Below, piece after piece: positions 7,949 through 18,000 of a stretch of 27,814 nucleotides of DNA (its first letter is position 1; each line of letters opens with the position of its first letter). The stretch is taken from assembly GCA_001970955.1 (NCBI GenBank), contig MPUH01000969.1, positions 1-27,814 on the forward strand, written 5' to 3'. Below the pieces are notes generated by a model. The model ran no database searches. It saw only the letters and a list, made by a program, of their open reading frames with translations, and had not been told where the DNA came from. Position numbers and translations under genes: made by a program. The stretch comes from Stentor coeruleus. Its lineage: Eukaryota > Ciliophora > Heterotrichea > Heterotrichida > Stentoridae.

Positions 7949-9453
7949 ACAGGATTTTTATGATAATTAAAGTGTTTTATATAAAATTTTAGAGGGGTAT
8001 AAAAGATATAGAGTTTTGATGTAGTTTTTATATAGGACTGGGTATTAGGGTGCATATTTGGTTATACTTTTTAATAGGTTTATGGGTGTTTACTTTGATT
8101 TTGTGTAGGTTTTTATGCGATTTTTGAAAATGTTGAAGATGATTTATTATAAGACTTTGTATAAACTCATAGTTTTATTACAAATATCAGCTTCAGGTAT
8201 AAAGTCAATAATTTATATCAATCAGAAAATATTTAGTCTCAAATTATATTAAATATGATAAAAAACTCTGATGCTAATCATTGAGATTTGAAGTATTTTA
8301 TTTATTAAAATGTTGCTGTATAGTTGTATGCATTGATGAGTATATAAATTTCTGATAAATAAAAAATTGCCTTTAAAAAATATGTGAAATATATTGGTTG
8401 CGTAGAATAGTTGTATTAAGATAAGGTTTTATTTTTAGTTTTAAATATAATAATAGTTTATTTGATTATGTTATTATAAACAGTTTATACCTATATCGTT
8501 GTATAAAATCATAAACTTATATAAAAAAGCATTCAAAAAATTATATCCTATAATCTAAATATCATAAACGTATCATTAATGACACAGCATATTTATATCA
8601 TAAAACCTCAAAAAAAGAGTTAATATGCTTTCCAGCCTTTAAATTTCAATAAACTCTTTCTAATGAACAACACCTACAAAGTCTGCACAATCAGCGACTG
8701 TTAAGTAATTAAGGTTGCAAAATGAGCCATAAAAAATCTAGTAAAAAACTGAAACTCTGCTAAAATTCACTTAATATTATCAAAGAGCTTATTATCCCAT
8801 AATAATTAAATCAATATTCCAAATAAAAAAATTAAACTTATATTATTATATATCCAAAGCAATAGCATATATAATATATAAAGTTTAAAGTGGGTGATAG
8901 TTAAGGTGGCATGATTTAAACCTTGTCCGATCGAGGTTTGTTTGTCCTACGATCTCTTTCTTTAGGCAGATTCGGTATATTAAACCACTCGTTGTCGCTG
9001 GTTATGTGACTCTATAATATATAAAAGAAATATATTTATCACATAAAAACTTAAATACCGATGATTTTATATAGATTTTTATAAAAAAAAGAACACTAAT
9101 AAAATTTGATAATTTTTGTATGTATTATCGAAGAAAAAATCAGCTATTGTAAATTAAATATGAGAATTATTTCACATATCAATGAAGTTATTTGTGAGAA
9201 AGCCAAGGCAAATATAATAAGATATTATATTTATAGAACTAATATGCATATACCCAATAAAACAGAAAGAAATAGTGAGCCTTAGAATAACGTAAAATTT
9301 TAAAAACAATAATTTTTTTATAAGCTTATAATTCAATATTACCCAAAAATCTATTCAGTCTAAAATCCTGGCACATCAACTCTCTAAAGCATCGAAAATA
9401 CTCTTCTTAAAACTCTCTCTAAAGTTTTTTATAATAAGTAATTAGAATCCAGC
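7949..9453. other. Gene-free stretch around the candidate RNA
   Basis: About 1.5 kb, very AT-rich, with no protein-coding frame worth calling. The only distinctive content is the GC-richer block at 8888-9013, listed separately, flanked on both sides by AT-only TATATAAT-type runs. A motif ATTAGGGTG lies at about 8044. The last 100 nt before 9454 are C-rich, the usual flank upstream of + genes here. Confidence 0.55.
8888..9013. ncRNA. Candidate structured non-coding RNA (class unknown)
   Basis: This block is about 42% G+C by my count over 8891-9010, in surroundings near 20-25%, and it has no open frame. It has short complementary segments, such as AAACCT (8918-8923) with AGGTTT (8934-8939), and GTGG (8906-8909) with CCAC (8985-8988). 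TATA-like runs (TATATAATATATAAAG just left, CTATAATATATAAAAG just right) flank it. GC-rich islands in AT-rich genomes are often RNA genes. I compared it by eye with tRNA, 5S, U1, U2, U4, U5, U6, SRP and telomerase RNA features and found no convincing match, so strand and class are open. Confidence 0.35.
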
Positions 9454-10170
9454 ATGACTATCATAACATTTATATATAAAACCATGCAAGATAACGTCAA
9501 ACTTATAAAAGACTTACACAAAGCATTATCTCATACTTTATATCTTAGTGTGAGTCTAGAGAAATTCAAGTCCCAAGCTTTCAAAAAAAAAACTAACCAA
9601 GCTACAGCTGAGAATATCATAAAAATCTCCAAAGAACTCGTTGCCATACAAGATACAATGGAAAAGTATAAAATCATCAAGAAAAAAGCACTCCCTTTAA
9701 TATCAAAAATATCAATTTCCCGTTCTCAAACCCCTGATATCATAAATATAACTGCATCAGGACGAAATCTTATAAAAGAATGTGTGAAAATATCGAACTC
9801 AAGGCTTTGTAGCTCACGAGCTGGGAACTCAGAGATCCGAGGACATAATACCCTTATAGATAATGAAAAATATGCAGAATATTCAGAAACTATAGAAAAA
9901 AAACCGAGTCCAAATAAAAGCTTTTCAGAATTCTTGAAGAAGTTCAATTCGAATAAGAATGTTTTGATTGATAAACACATACACAGGGTAAAAATAAATA
10001 AAAACAATAAGGAAAAAGGGAAAATGCTGCAAGAAAATGTAGAAAAGCTTATTGAAAGGTTTGAAAACCCTAAGTCAGCAATTAAACAGTGTATTTCATC
10101 CTTTAAAAAAGTTCAAATCAATCAAAACATTTTGTTTATGGAAAAACTTAGAAGGAAAATCAAGAAATAA
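9454..10170 (+). CDS. Lysine-rich protein of unknown function
   Basis: The 238-aa ORF is basic, helical in character, and has no recognised domain, signal peptide or membrane segment. The N-terminal third looks like a helical bundle (residues about 11-75). The middle is Ser/Asn-rich and the C-terminal 50 residues are strongly basic and amphipathic. An alternative start at Met11 (9484) would remove a hydrophobic decapeptide. The flanks fit the gene-unit pattern: C-rich before, G-rich after, with a double telomere-like motif downstream at 10293. A real gene is likely; its function cannot be inferred. Confidence 0.65.
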   Translation: MTIITFIYKTMQDNVKLIKDLHKALSHTLYLSVSLEKFKSQAFKKKTNQATAENIIKISKELVAIQDTMEKYKIIKKKALPLISKISISRSQTPDIINITASGRNLIKECVKISNSRLCSSRAGNSEIRGHNTLIDNEKYAEYSETIEKKPSPNKSFSEFLKKFNSNKNVLIDKHIHRVKINKNNKEKGKMLQENVEKLIERFENPKSAIKQCISSFKKVQINQNILFMEKLRRKIKK

Positions 10171-10491
10171 CAAAAATTCAGGATGAGATAATGTTTATAT
10201 TTTGATTTGAAAGTGATAAAATAATTATATGAATTTTATGTATTTATTAGTAATTTTTATATGAGGTTAAATATTTTCCTGATAATAAAAGTGGGTGTTA
10301 GGGTGTTAATTTTCTTATAAGTTTCTGTATTAACGATTATAGACTTTTCATTGATTTAAGTTTGCTTTTAGTATTTCCATTGATAAGAGAATTTTTTAAT
10401 TGTAATAATATGATGGAGTGATTGTGCTGTGTTAGAAATCTTTTAGGGGGTGCTGAGTTTAGATTATACTATTATTATAATCCCCCCATAT
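10171..10491. other. Intergenic spacer upstream of helicase gene
   Basis: G-rich, C-poor + strand spacer between two tandem + genes. It contains GGGTGTTAGGGTGTTA at 10293-10308, two units of the heterotrich-type telomere repeat. The base composition switches to C-rich right at the start of the helicase gene. Confidence 0.6.
10293..10308 (+). repeat. Two-unit telomere-like repeat (TGTTAGGG)
   Basis: GGGTGTTAGGGTGTTA equals two tandem units of TGTTAGGG, the complement of CCCTAACA, which I recall as the heterotrich telomere repeat. It lies in the G-rich right flank of a gene unit, in the orientation of a right-hand chromosome end. Confidence 0.5.
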
Positions 10492-13400
10492 ATGAACGAA
10501 AAAGGGGTCCAAGAAACAATCGATTTAATCAACGATGAGCCAGAATCTCAACTCTCTATAAGAATCCACTCTTTCGAAGAAGACTTATATAAAATCATCA
10601 TGGACACAACAATACCTCAAGAATCTCAGCGTAAAAAAAATCCTTTCGTTGTCCAAATTCCCTCAATACCAACATCTGAACCACCATCCTCAAAAAAACT
10701 ACCCACAACCAGCCCTAAAAACTTTCTCCAAGAGCTCAAAGAAAAACATAAAGAATCCCAATCAAACAACCTCCTTACTAATTCCTCAAAATCTGACCAT
10801 ATAAAAAAATCCACACTACCAGCAAACATCCAAAACATAATCAACTCAGGCCAACTTACTAAAAACCTTCAACAAGACAAGAAATCAGCCATATCTCTCT
10901 TAGAAAAACTTGACAAAAAGCTCAAACCAACTTCAAATACCTTCCCTTTCAATGGTAAATTCAAATTCGATAAAAAAGAAGCCTTAGCTTTAGAAGATAT
11001 AAAAAAATGGAAAAAACAAACCCTAGATAGTGACTTACCTGATAAACGCTCACGAGATTTTGAAGATACAGAATTCTTAATAAAAAAGCCAAAATGCTCA
11101 AAACCTTTAAACAAAGATTTCCTCAAAGAACAATCACAGATTTTCAGTGTTCAAGAGTTCATAAGTCAAGAACAAAAAAGATTTCAAGACGAGCGTGAGC
11201 GAGAAAAAAAAGAACTCGAACAACGACAACAAAAAATAATCGAAGAATTAAACTATAGAAAAAGTATGAGTAACTTCAAATATGTGCCTCAAGAAACCCA
11301 AGGGGAAAGATATCTAGAAAAAGAACGAGAAAAAAGAAGGAAAGTTATTAATGAGACCCAAGAATTCTATAATTTTATATTAAACCTCAATATCAGAGTC
11401 CAAGAACCTAAAGAGTTTCAAGAAGAACTTCCTATTTTATTTGCCCATGGTGGTGAATATGTTGAAAAATTCCAAAATGCTTTTTTTGAAGAAGTTCGTG
11501 GGGAGATATTTTCTGCATTACAACAAAATAATATTTCTGAATATTGTGTAGTTATAGCAAAAGTCCATTCAACTCATGAAAATTTTACCTTTCTCGCTGT
11601 TAAAGGTAGGGTCATTGGAACTTTTGACTACTTTGGCCGTGTGCAACCTGATGATTTAGTCATCCTGTCACCTTATAAAAAAGATGAAGACCAGGAAATC
11701 AAAGAAAATTTTAATGACTGGAAAAACAAAACAACTTGTATTTTAGGGTTTGTTGAAAGGATTAAGTTTGAAGGACAATATTTGATTAAAATATTAGAGA
11801 AATTCGTCCCATTGTTTTTAGATGAAGAAACAATAGAAAGTCCTGCTGATAATGAGAAAATATGGAGGGTTTTTATTGTGGATTCATGTACAACTATGCT
11901 TAGAGAGTTTAAAATGATAAGAATGGCGGAGTTTTTAGATATGGGGAATGGGATTTTAAATCCTTCAACTAACCCTTTGCCTATTGTTAAAAGTCAGGTC
12001 CTTGAGGAGTTTTTAAGGGCAGTAGAGAAGTTTCATAATGAGTCTCAGATTATGGTTATAGAAAAAGCTTGCAGTGTGGCATCAGGAATTTTATTATTAC
12101 AAGGACCACCTGGAACTGGGAAAACTCATACAGTTAAAGGAATTTTATCTGGTTTAGTTGATAAACATAAAGGACAGGTACATATATTAGTATGTGCTCC
12201 TAGTAATGCTGCTATAAATGAAATAGCGAAACGAGTTTTAGTTGATAAACTCTATGACCATGATGGAAAGGCAAAAGATGACTTAAACTTACTCCGGCTT
12301 GGGAATATAAGAAAAAGTGCAGTTGATATGAGAGAAAGGCAAAAATCCATAAGAGAAACCCCGGCTGAAGTTGAAAAAATCACACTAAACAACAAACTTA
12401 ATGAGTATTTTAAAGGAGATAGTACATGTAATCAATATATAAAACTTATAATGAAACTTAACAGAATAGATAAAGACCTTAAAACTGCAAGAAAAATAGG
12501 GAATAAAGATAGGGTCAATATATTATTAAAAAAAAAATCCAAACTAAAAGTCGAAATTGGTAAAGAAAAAAGATCAAATCAAGAAGCTGTTTCTAATAGA
12601 AAACAAAAAGCCTTTGATATTATAAACAAGGCTAATATAATTTTCACAACATTAAGTGCTGCAGCTTCAAAAGAAATGCTGTATTTAAATCATGATATGG
12701 ATTATTTAATTATCGATGAAGCATGTCAAAGTGTTGAACTGAGCACTTTGATTCCTTTTCAATACAAAGCAAAGGTTGTTATCCTTGTAGGAGACCCAAT
12801 GCAGCTTCCAGCTACAACTTTCAGTTATATTTCACAAAGCAATCAGTACTCACGTTCTCTTTTCGAACGTTTAATGCAAGGTGGTTACAAAGTTCATATG
12901 CTAACGATTCAATATCGTATGCTTACCGATATCTGTGAATTCCCATCAAAAACCTTTTACGAAAACCGTCTCGAAACCAATGAAAGCATCATCTCGAAAT
13001 CCTCTCCTGAATGGATTAAAAACAAAGGAACCTGGTTTATAAACCTCCTCTCATCCCAAGAACTCCATACATCAGATGATACAAGTATTTCCAACATCCC
13101 TGAAGCTGATTTCATATTAAAACTTTATAAATACTTTTACCCTTTACATCAAAAAAAACTTGAAATTGGGGTAATAACACCTTATAAAAAACAAGTCCTT
13201 CTTATAAGAGATTTATTAACCCAGTTATATGAAAATGATTGGAAAATCGATATAGAAGTTAATACAATTGATGGGTTTCAAGGTAGAGAAAAAGATGTTA
13301 TTATATTCTCAGCAGTAAGATCAGGGAATAGTATTGGATTTTTAGCTGATAATAGGAGAATGAATGTTGCGATTACAAGGGCAAAATTTGCTTTGTGGGT

Positions 13401-13734
13401 TATAGGATCATTAGGATGTTTAGAAAAAAATAATTATTGGGAAAGTTTTATATGTGATTGTAAGAAAAAAAATAGGGTTATTTGTTGTAAGGGTTTTGAA
13501 GAAGTTGAAAGTTTTTTTACCCCAGAGTCACAGAGGAATATAGTGAGGAATGATGTTAAAATAGAACAGAGTAAGATAGGAATTGGATTTAAGAAACAGG
13601 TGGATTTGAAGAATAGAAAAGTTGATAGTGGGAGAAATGCTAGAAGAGTGGAGAGAGAACAGAAGAATACGGTGAAGGAAAATGATTATAAGGGTTTGTA
13701 TGAAAGTATTATTCAAAGATATGGAGTTAAGTAA
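10492..13734 (+). CDS. Sen1/senataxin-like superfamily 1 RNA/DNA helicase
   Basis: From the ATG at 10492 the product is 1080 aa. An in-frame GTG at 10450 extends the open frame, but GTG is not expected to start a eukaryotic gene. Residues 1-350 are Lys/Pro/Ser-rich with a coiled coil (about 210-280). The helicase core has GPPGTGKT (538-545), motif Ia A-P-S-N-A-A, DEACQ (742-746), G-D-P-M-Q-L-P, Q-Y-R-M (from 807), D-G-F-Q-G-R-E-K-D-V and M-N-V-A-I-T-R-A-K (957-965). The motif order, the long charged insert between Ia and II, and the G-R-E-K-D-V-I-I-F-S signature fit the Upf1-like SF1B family, closest to Sen1/senataxin. These enzymes unwind RNA:DNA hybrids and act in RNA polymerase II termination in the nucleus. 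It lacks the large N-terminal HEAT-type domain of yeast Sen1. An IGHMBP2- or ZNFX1-type identity is less likely. Confidence 0.9.
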   Translation: MNEKGVQETIDLINDEPESQLSIRIHSFEEDLYKIIMDTTIPQESQRKKNPFVVQIPSIPTSEPPSSKKLPTTSPKNFLQELKEKHKESQSNNLLTNSSKSDHIKKSTLPANIQNIINSGQLTKNLQQDKKSAISLLEKLDKKLKPTSNTFPFNGKFKFDKKEALALEDIKKWKKQTLDSDLPDKRSRDFEDTEFLIKKPKCSKPLNKDFLKEQSQIFSVQEFISQEQKRFQDEREREKKELEQRQQKIIEELNYRKSMSNFKYVPQETQGERYLEKEREKRRKVINETQEFYNFILNLNIRVQEPKEFQEELPILFAHGGEYVEKFQNAFFEEVRGEIFSALQQNNISEYCVVIAKVHSTHENFTFLAVKGRVIGTFDYFGRVQPDDLVILSPYKKDEDQEIKENFNDWKNKTTCILGFVERIKFEGQYLIKILEKFVPLFLDEETIESPADNEKIWRVFIVDSCTTMLREFKMIRMAEFLDMGNGILNPSTNPLPIVKSQVLEEFLRAVEKFHNESQIMVIEKACSVASGILLLQGPPGTGKTHTVKGILSGLVDKHKGQVHILVCAPSNAAINEIAKRVLVDKLYDHDGKAKDDLNLLRLGNIRKSAVDMRERQKSIRETPAEVEKITLNNKLNEYFKGDSTCNQYIKLIMKLNRIDKDLKTARKIGNKDRVNILLKKKSKLKVEIGKEKRSNQEAVSNRKQKAFDIINKANIIFTTLSAAASKEMLYLNHDMDYLIIDEACQSVELSTLIPFQYKAKVVILVGDPMQLPATTFSYISQSNQYSRSLFERLMQGGYKVHMLTIQYRMLTDICEFPSKTFYENRLETNESIISKSSPEWIKNKGTWFINLLSSQELHTSDDTSISNIPEADFILKLYKYFYPLHQKKLEIGVITPYKKQVLLIRDLLTQLYENDWKIDIEVNTIDGFQGREKDVIIFSAVRSGNSIGFLADNRRMNVAITRAKFALWVIGSLGCLEKNNYWESFICDCKKKNRVICCKGFEEVESFFTPESQRNIVRNDVKIEQSKIGIGFKKQVDLKNRKVDSGRNARRVEREQKNTVKENDYKGLYESIIQRYGVK

Positions 13735-14251
13735 GTATTTTTGATAGATGGTAGATTTTTTTTTATAATGAGGAAGGTTTGTTATGTGAGGTTTTAATTA
13801 GGGTTTATAGGTTTTGATGAGGATGATTGGTTTTGGATAAGGGTTTGGAGTTTTGATGTAAGTTTTATGTGGATATCATTGAGCAGAAGTTATTGTTGTA
13901 GGTTTTGGGAAGGGAATATGAATTTAGATAAGGATTTCATGCTAAGGTAATTTAAAGTAAGAGTTTTTATGTAGTTAAGAAGGGATTCAGGTGTTGTTGA
14001 AAGTGGAAAGTTGTATATATCTTCTTCTTTAATATTAAAAAATACCTCTTTTTCTTTAAAAACTTCCTTAAATGCATTACCTTCTATAGCGCCCATCTAA
14101 GAAATTCAGTACAATAATAATCTCAATAGTCTTAACCAAACCTCACAGCCTAAAATTATCCTCAAAAACCCTCAACCCTATAAAAATATCCTTAATAAAA
14201 TTCCTTTTTTCATAAAAGATCGACTAATCCAACGTATCTTTAACCTTTACA
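13735..14251. other. Intergenic spacer between helicase and RING-CH genes
   Basis: G-rich and almost C-free at first (22 G and 0 C at 13801-13860), then C-rich from about 14100 (14 C and 1 G at 14161-14220). A 68-codon frame on the - strand (13890-14096) reads fairly protein-like but fits the skew pattern badly; it is discussed under rejected items. Confidence 0.55.
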
Positions 14252-15034
14252 ATGAATATATTCCCTAACTCAAAAATCTACCCAAGCGAAAATCTACATC
14301 TCTCAATATTCTCGCCTCAAATAAAAACTATACCACAAGCATCTTCACCCTCAACAAGGATTTTCATTCACTCATCATCAGAAAATCCTCTTCTACTTGT
14401 AGTCCAATCAGCCGATACCCTTAAAAAGAAAAAATACAAATTTTCTACTGGAGAACTTTATAGATCAGCTGGTATAAAACCTTATGATAAAAGAGAAATC
14501 CCTCAAATATCAAATTTCGATATTGAAAACAATAACAGTTTAGAAGAAAAATCTATTATAGAAGATAAAAATTTACAATGTCGAATTTGTCTTGAAAATG
14601 ATAAAATTGATGATATGATAAGTCCTTGTCTATGTAAAGGTTCACAGAAAAACGTTCATCAAAATTGTCTTAAAATATGGTTGTTAAGAAGTGATAAAGA
14701 TGTAAATGAACTCACTTATTGCGAAGTATGTAAAGGGGAATTTTCTATGAGTTTTGGATATTCATATGAGTTTTCTATGTGTAATTGTGAGGCTTTTAGG
14801 TTTTGGATTCCGATTTGTGTATTTTTAGGTATGATTTGTCTTATTGTGTACTTTTCTGTTGAGGAAAGAATAAATAGGAAAGTTTCGATTACGGCTAAAG
14901 TGTTTTTGTATACGTTGTTAGTGTTTATTGCTGTTATGAATTTGATTATTGGAATATTTTTCAGGAGGAAGATTTTTAGAGGGATACAGGTTAAAGATTG
15001 GAAAATACTTAATTATAGAGAAAGTTTGGTTTGA
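14252..15034 (+). CDS. RING-CH (MARCH-type) membrane E3 ubiquitin ligase
   Basis: The 260-aa protein has a C4HC3 RING-CH (RINGv) domain: C110, C113, C126, C128, H136, C139, C157, C160, with the tryptophan expected after the His-x-x-Cys (W143). Two hydrophobic segments follow at about 183-202 and 214-237, typical of MARCH proteins. RING-CH proteins bind an E2 enzyme through the RING and ubiquitinate membrane proteins, steering them to endocytosis or ER-associated degradation. Residues 1-105 are low-complexity and Ser-rich, and the short basic C-tail would face the same side as the RING. The gene stops with TGA and converges on the channel gene with 48 nt between the stop codons. Confidence 0.9.
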   Translation: MNIFPNSKIYPSENLHLSIFSPQIKTIPQASSPSTRIFIHSSSENPLLLVVQSADTLKKKKYKFSTGELYRSAGIKPYDKREIPQISNFDIENNNSLEEKSIIEDKNLQCRICLENDKIDDMISPCLCKGSQKNVHQNCLKIWLLRSDKDVNELTYCEVCKGEFSMSFGYSYEFSMCNCEAFRFWIPICVFLGMICLIVYFSVEERINRKVSITAKVFLYTLLVFIAVMNLIIGIFFRRKIFRGIQVKDWKILNYRESLV

Positions 15035-15082
15035 ATTAGGTTAGAGGCTTATTTATAAATTATAACATTAAAATAAATTTTG

Positions 15083-18000
15083 CTATTCACTTATCAAACT
15101 TTCTTTATCTTGATCAATTTCGCTCTTATAAGAATTCATACCTGGATCAATACATTCTGAATAAGCTGGGGTGATACTCAAGCTTCTTTTGCAATTACCT
15201 CTTTTTTCAATCCTTTTAATAGCATACCCTTTCCAATTTTTAAAAATGCTTCTTAAATACATTGTTCTTAAGAAAAAATTCCCAGATGCGACTAATTGTA
15301 TACAACTTTCTTTTTCAATTTTTTTACGCTCTTTTGCTATTATTTTGTTTATTTCTTTCTTTGTTTTTGCTTCTTCATTGGCAACAAGCTTACGATAATA
15401 TGTTGTGTTAGCTCTTTTGATATATTTTTTCTTTAGTATTGCATATAAAAAATCGTTATAGTATACATAGCCAGAATTATCTGGATGAAGTTCAGTAAAT
15501 CTTAATATTCGAAGAACTTGGTCAGTTTCCATATCTTTTGTTATCCCAAGTTCTTCTAGTTCTTGCATTAAAGGAACTAATTCATTATAATGAACTCTTA
15601 TTCCATCCGACTTCTTCGCATATATACTCCAAAACATCTTAATCTTCCTAACCTCCTTCGTAAAAATCCTCAAAACACTCTCAGGATTCCCCTCATGTTC
15701 CTCATAATTCTGTATAATAACCATAATAAAAAGATTCAGCATAATAAATGTAGTAATCGTAATAAAAGATATAAAAAACACAGCACAAACCGCCATATCT
15801 TGTGCTTTATTACAATCATACATAATATTAAACCAATCTTCTCCAGTGCTACACCTCAACAATAAAATCATCGCATTGCCAAAATTATTGAAATTTGTAA
15901 AAGGCCCAATAATATTCCCAGTCATTACTGTTCCAAATAAATTAACCCCAACAACCGCATAAATAAAAAATATCAAAAATAATAAACTCAATACATTAGC
16001 AATAGCAGGTAAAGAATACCCAATAACATCAATCAAATTTTTTAAAGAATTCAAGCTTTTAAACAATCTAACCAGTCTTGATACCCTTAAAACCCTTATT
16101 ATTCTAATAAGCTGAGGACCCATTCTCAATAAAGATATTGTTGAATTTAAAGAGTTTGTAAGGACTAAGTCTAATATTGAAGTCAATACTACAAACATAT
16201 CAAATTTGTTGGAATTACTTTGGAAATAATTATTAAACCCAATGCCTATGATTTTTATAAACGCTTCTAATATAAAAAAACATGTAAAAGCTAGGTTTAA
16301 AGTATCTAATGCTGAAGTGTATTCTTTTGTAGCTCCATCATAAACTAAAGCCATTTGGATCATATTCAACATAATAACTAATATTACAGAGATTTTGAAC
16401 CATACATTTTTAGATATGTTATACATCAATCCTCTAAAAGCATTTTTTGGCTTAGAAGAAAAATCTATATTTGGTGTTGATTTAACTATAAGATGCTGAA
16501 GCTCAATCCACAACATTTGCTCTTTTGTCAATATCGATGCTGCTAAAGAACTTTGGTTATTCCGAGCTTCTGTGAATTTTTCAAAAACCACAGCAATAAA
16601 AAGGTTCATGAAAAAAAACGATGAGACCATTATAAAAACAACAAAATAATATGCTGCATATTGATTATAATTCAATGATGGAGCTTGGCCAATATCTTTT
16701 CCATCTATAGCTTGATCCATAATAATAGGCCATCCTTCTTCTGAACTTAATATAAAAAGTGAGATCATTGCGTTTATAACATTATCATAGTTTGGGGAAT
16801 ATGCTTCCCATTTATAACCTGCTGATATACATTCAGTCATTGTTATTAATAATGAATTAGTACAACTATAAAGTTTACCACCAAAGAGTGAGATGGCTAA
16901 TATTGCAAACATAAGCCAGATTATAACAAGAACAACAGCAACATTCATAATAGCGATTAAAGATTCTAATAAAGCAGTGACAACGATTTTCATTGATAAA
17001 TTATGGGATATATATCGTAAAGGGCGTAATGTTCTAAGAAGTCTGACTATTTTGATCTGACTAATATTGATACTGGATATTGAAAAATCTATTATTGAAG
17101 CAACGACTATAGCAAAATCAATATAGTTCCAATAGTCATGAAGGTAACTTTTTTTACCTAGGACTAGTCCTAGGCTTACTGATTTTATAATAAATTCCCC
17201 AAGGTACATAGATGTAAAAGCCATATCGATTTTTGCTGACACATCTTGAACTTTAGCTGAAGAATTTATCAAATATGTGTCGAATGCAAGTTTCAAACTT
17301 GTGATGCTTATTAAAATCAAAATAAAAACTTCAAAATGCTTTGATGTGTATATTATAATGCATAATTTCCTAAAAGCATTGTTTTCTGAGAAAATAAAAT
17401 AACTTTTCCCTTGAAATCCACTTTGTAAAGGTGGTTTTCTTTCGATTATTGTTGTGATGAATTCATCGTCATCACTTTCACTATTCATATTTTCTATGAT
17501 GCGCATTTTTTCTTCGCGGTTTTTTTTCTTTTTTGAATTGTTGGATAGTAAAATGCTACCTTCGTTTTTAGATTCGTTATTTGATGCTTCGGAGAAACTA
17601 TCGAGGAGGATTGCTAGGAAAAGGTTTAAAAAAACGTAATTACCAAGGATGATCCAGCTTATAAGAAAAAGGCAACTTGAATAACCTACTGTGGATCTCA
17701 TGCTATCGTAAAGGATACTTTGCCAGTTTTCCATTGAGAGGACTTGGAATGTTGTTATAAAACTCCAGTGAAAACCGTCGAAGTTACTTCGAGGTTTACC
17801 TTGGGGGAAGGAAAATTTGCCTCCGAAGACTTGCATGGCGATTAAGGAGTATATGCATAAGAAAAGCATTAGGAGTAAGAAGAGGTAGATGAATTTGCTC
17901 ATAGACTTGCCGAGGATGTGTAAAATATGTGTCATCGATCTTAAATATCTAAAAAGTCTAGCAATCCTCAACACCCTAAGTATGCGAAAAATCCTAACCA

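Noticed and set aside
8888-9013. Reading the GC island as a tRNA
   Set aside because: A TGGTTTAAT-like A-box resemblance exists on the - strand, but there is no B-box (GGTTCGANTCC), no seven-base acceptor pairing and the arms do not fold as a cloverleaf.
10450-10491. Extension of the helicase to an upstream GTG
   Set aside because: GTG is not a normal eukaryotic start; the ATG at 10492 is the first Met and lies at the composition change.
13890-14096. 68-codon - strand frame between helicase and RING-CH genes
   Set aside because: Composition looks protein-like and a GTA...TAG segment of 16 nt lies just before its ATG, but no upstream exon with a start fits, and the flanking skew is opposite to that of all the sure - strand genes. 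Kept out as a gene; transcript data would decide.
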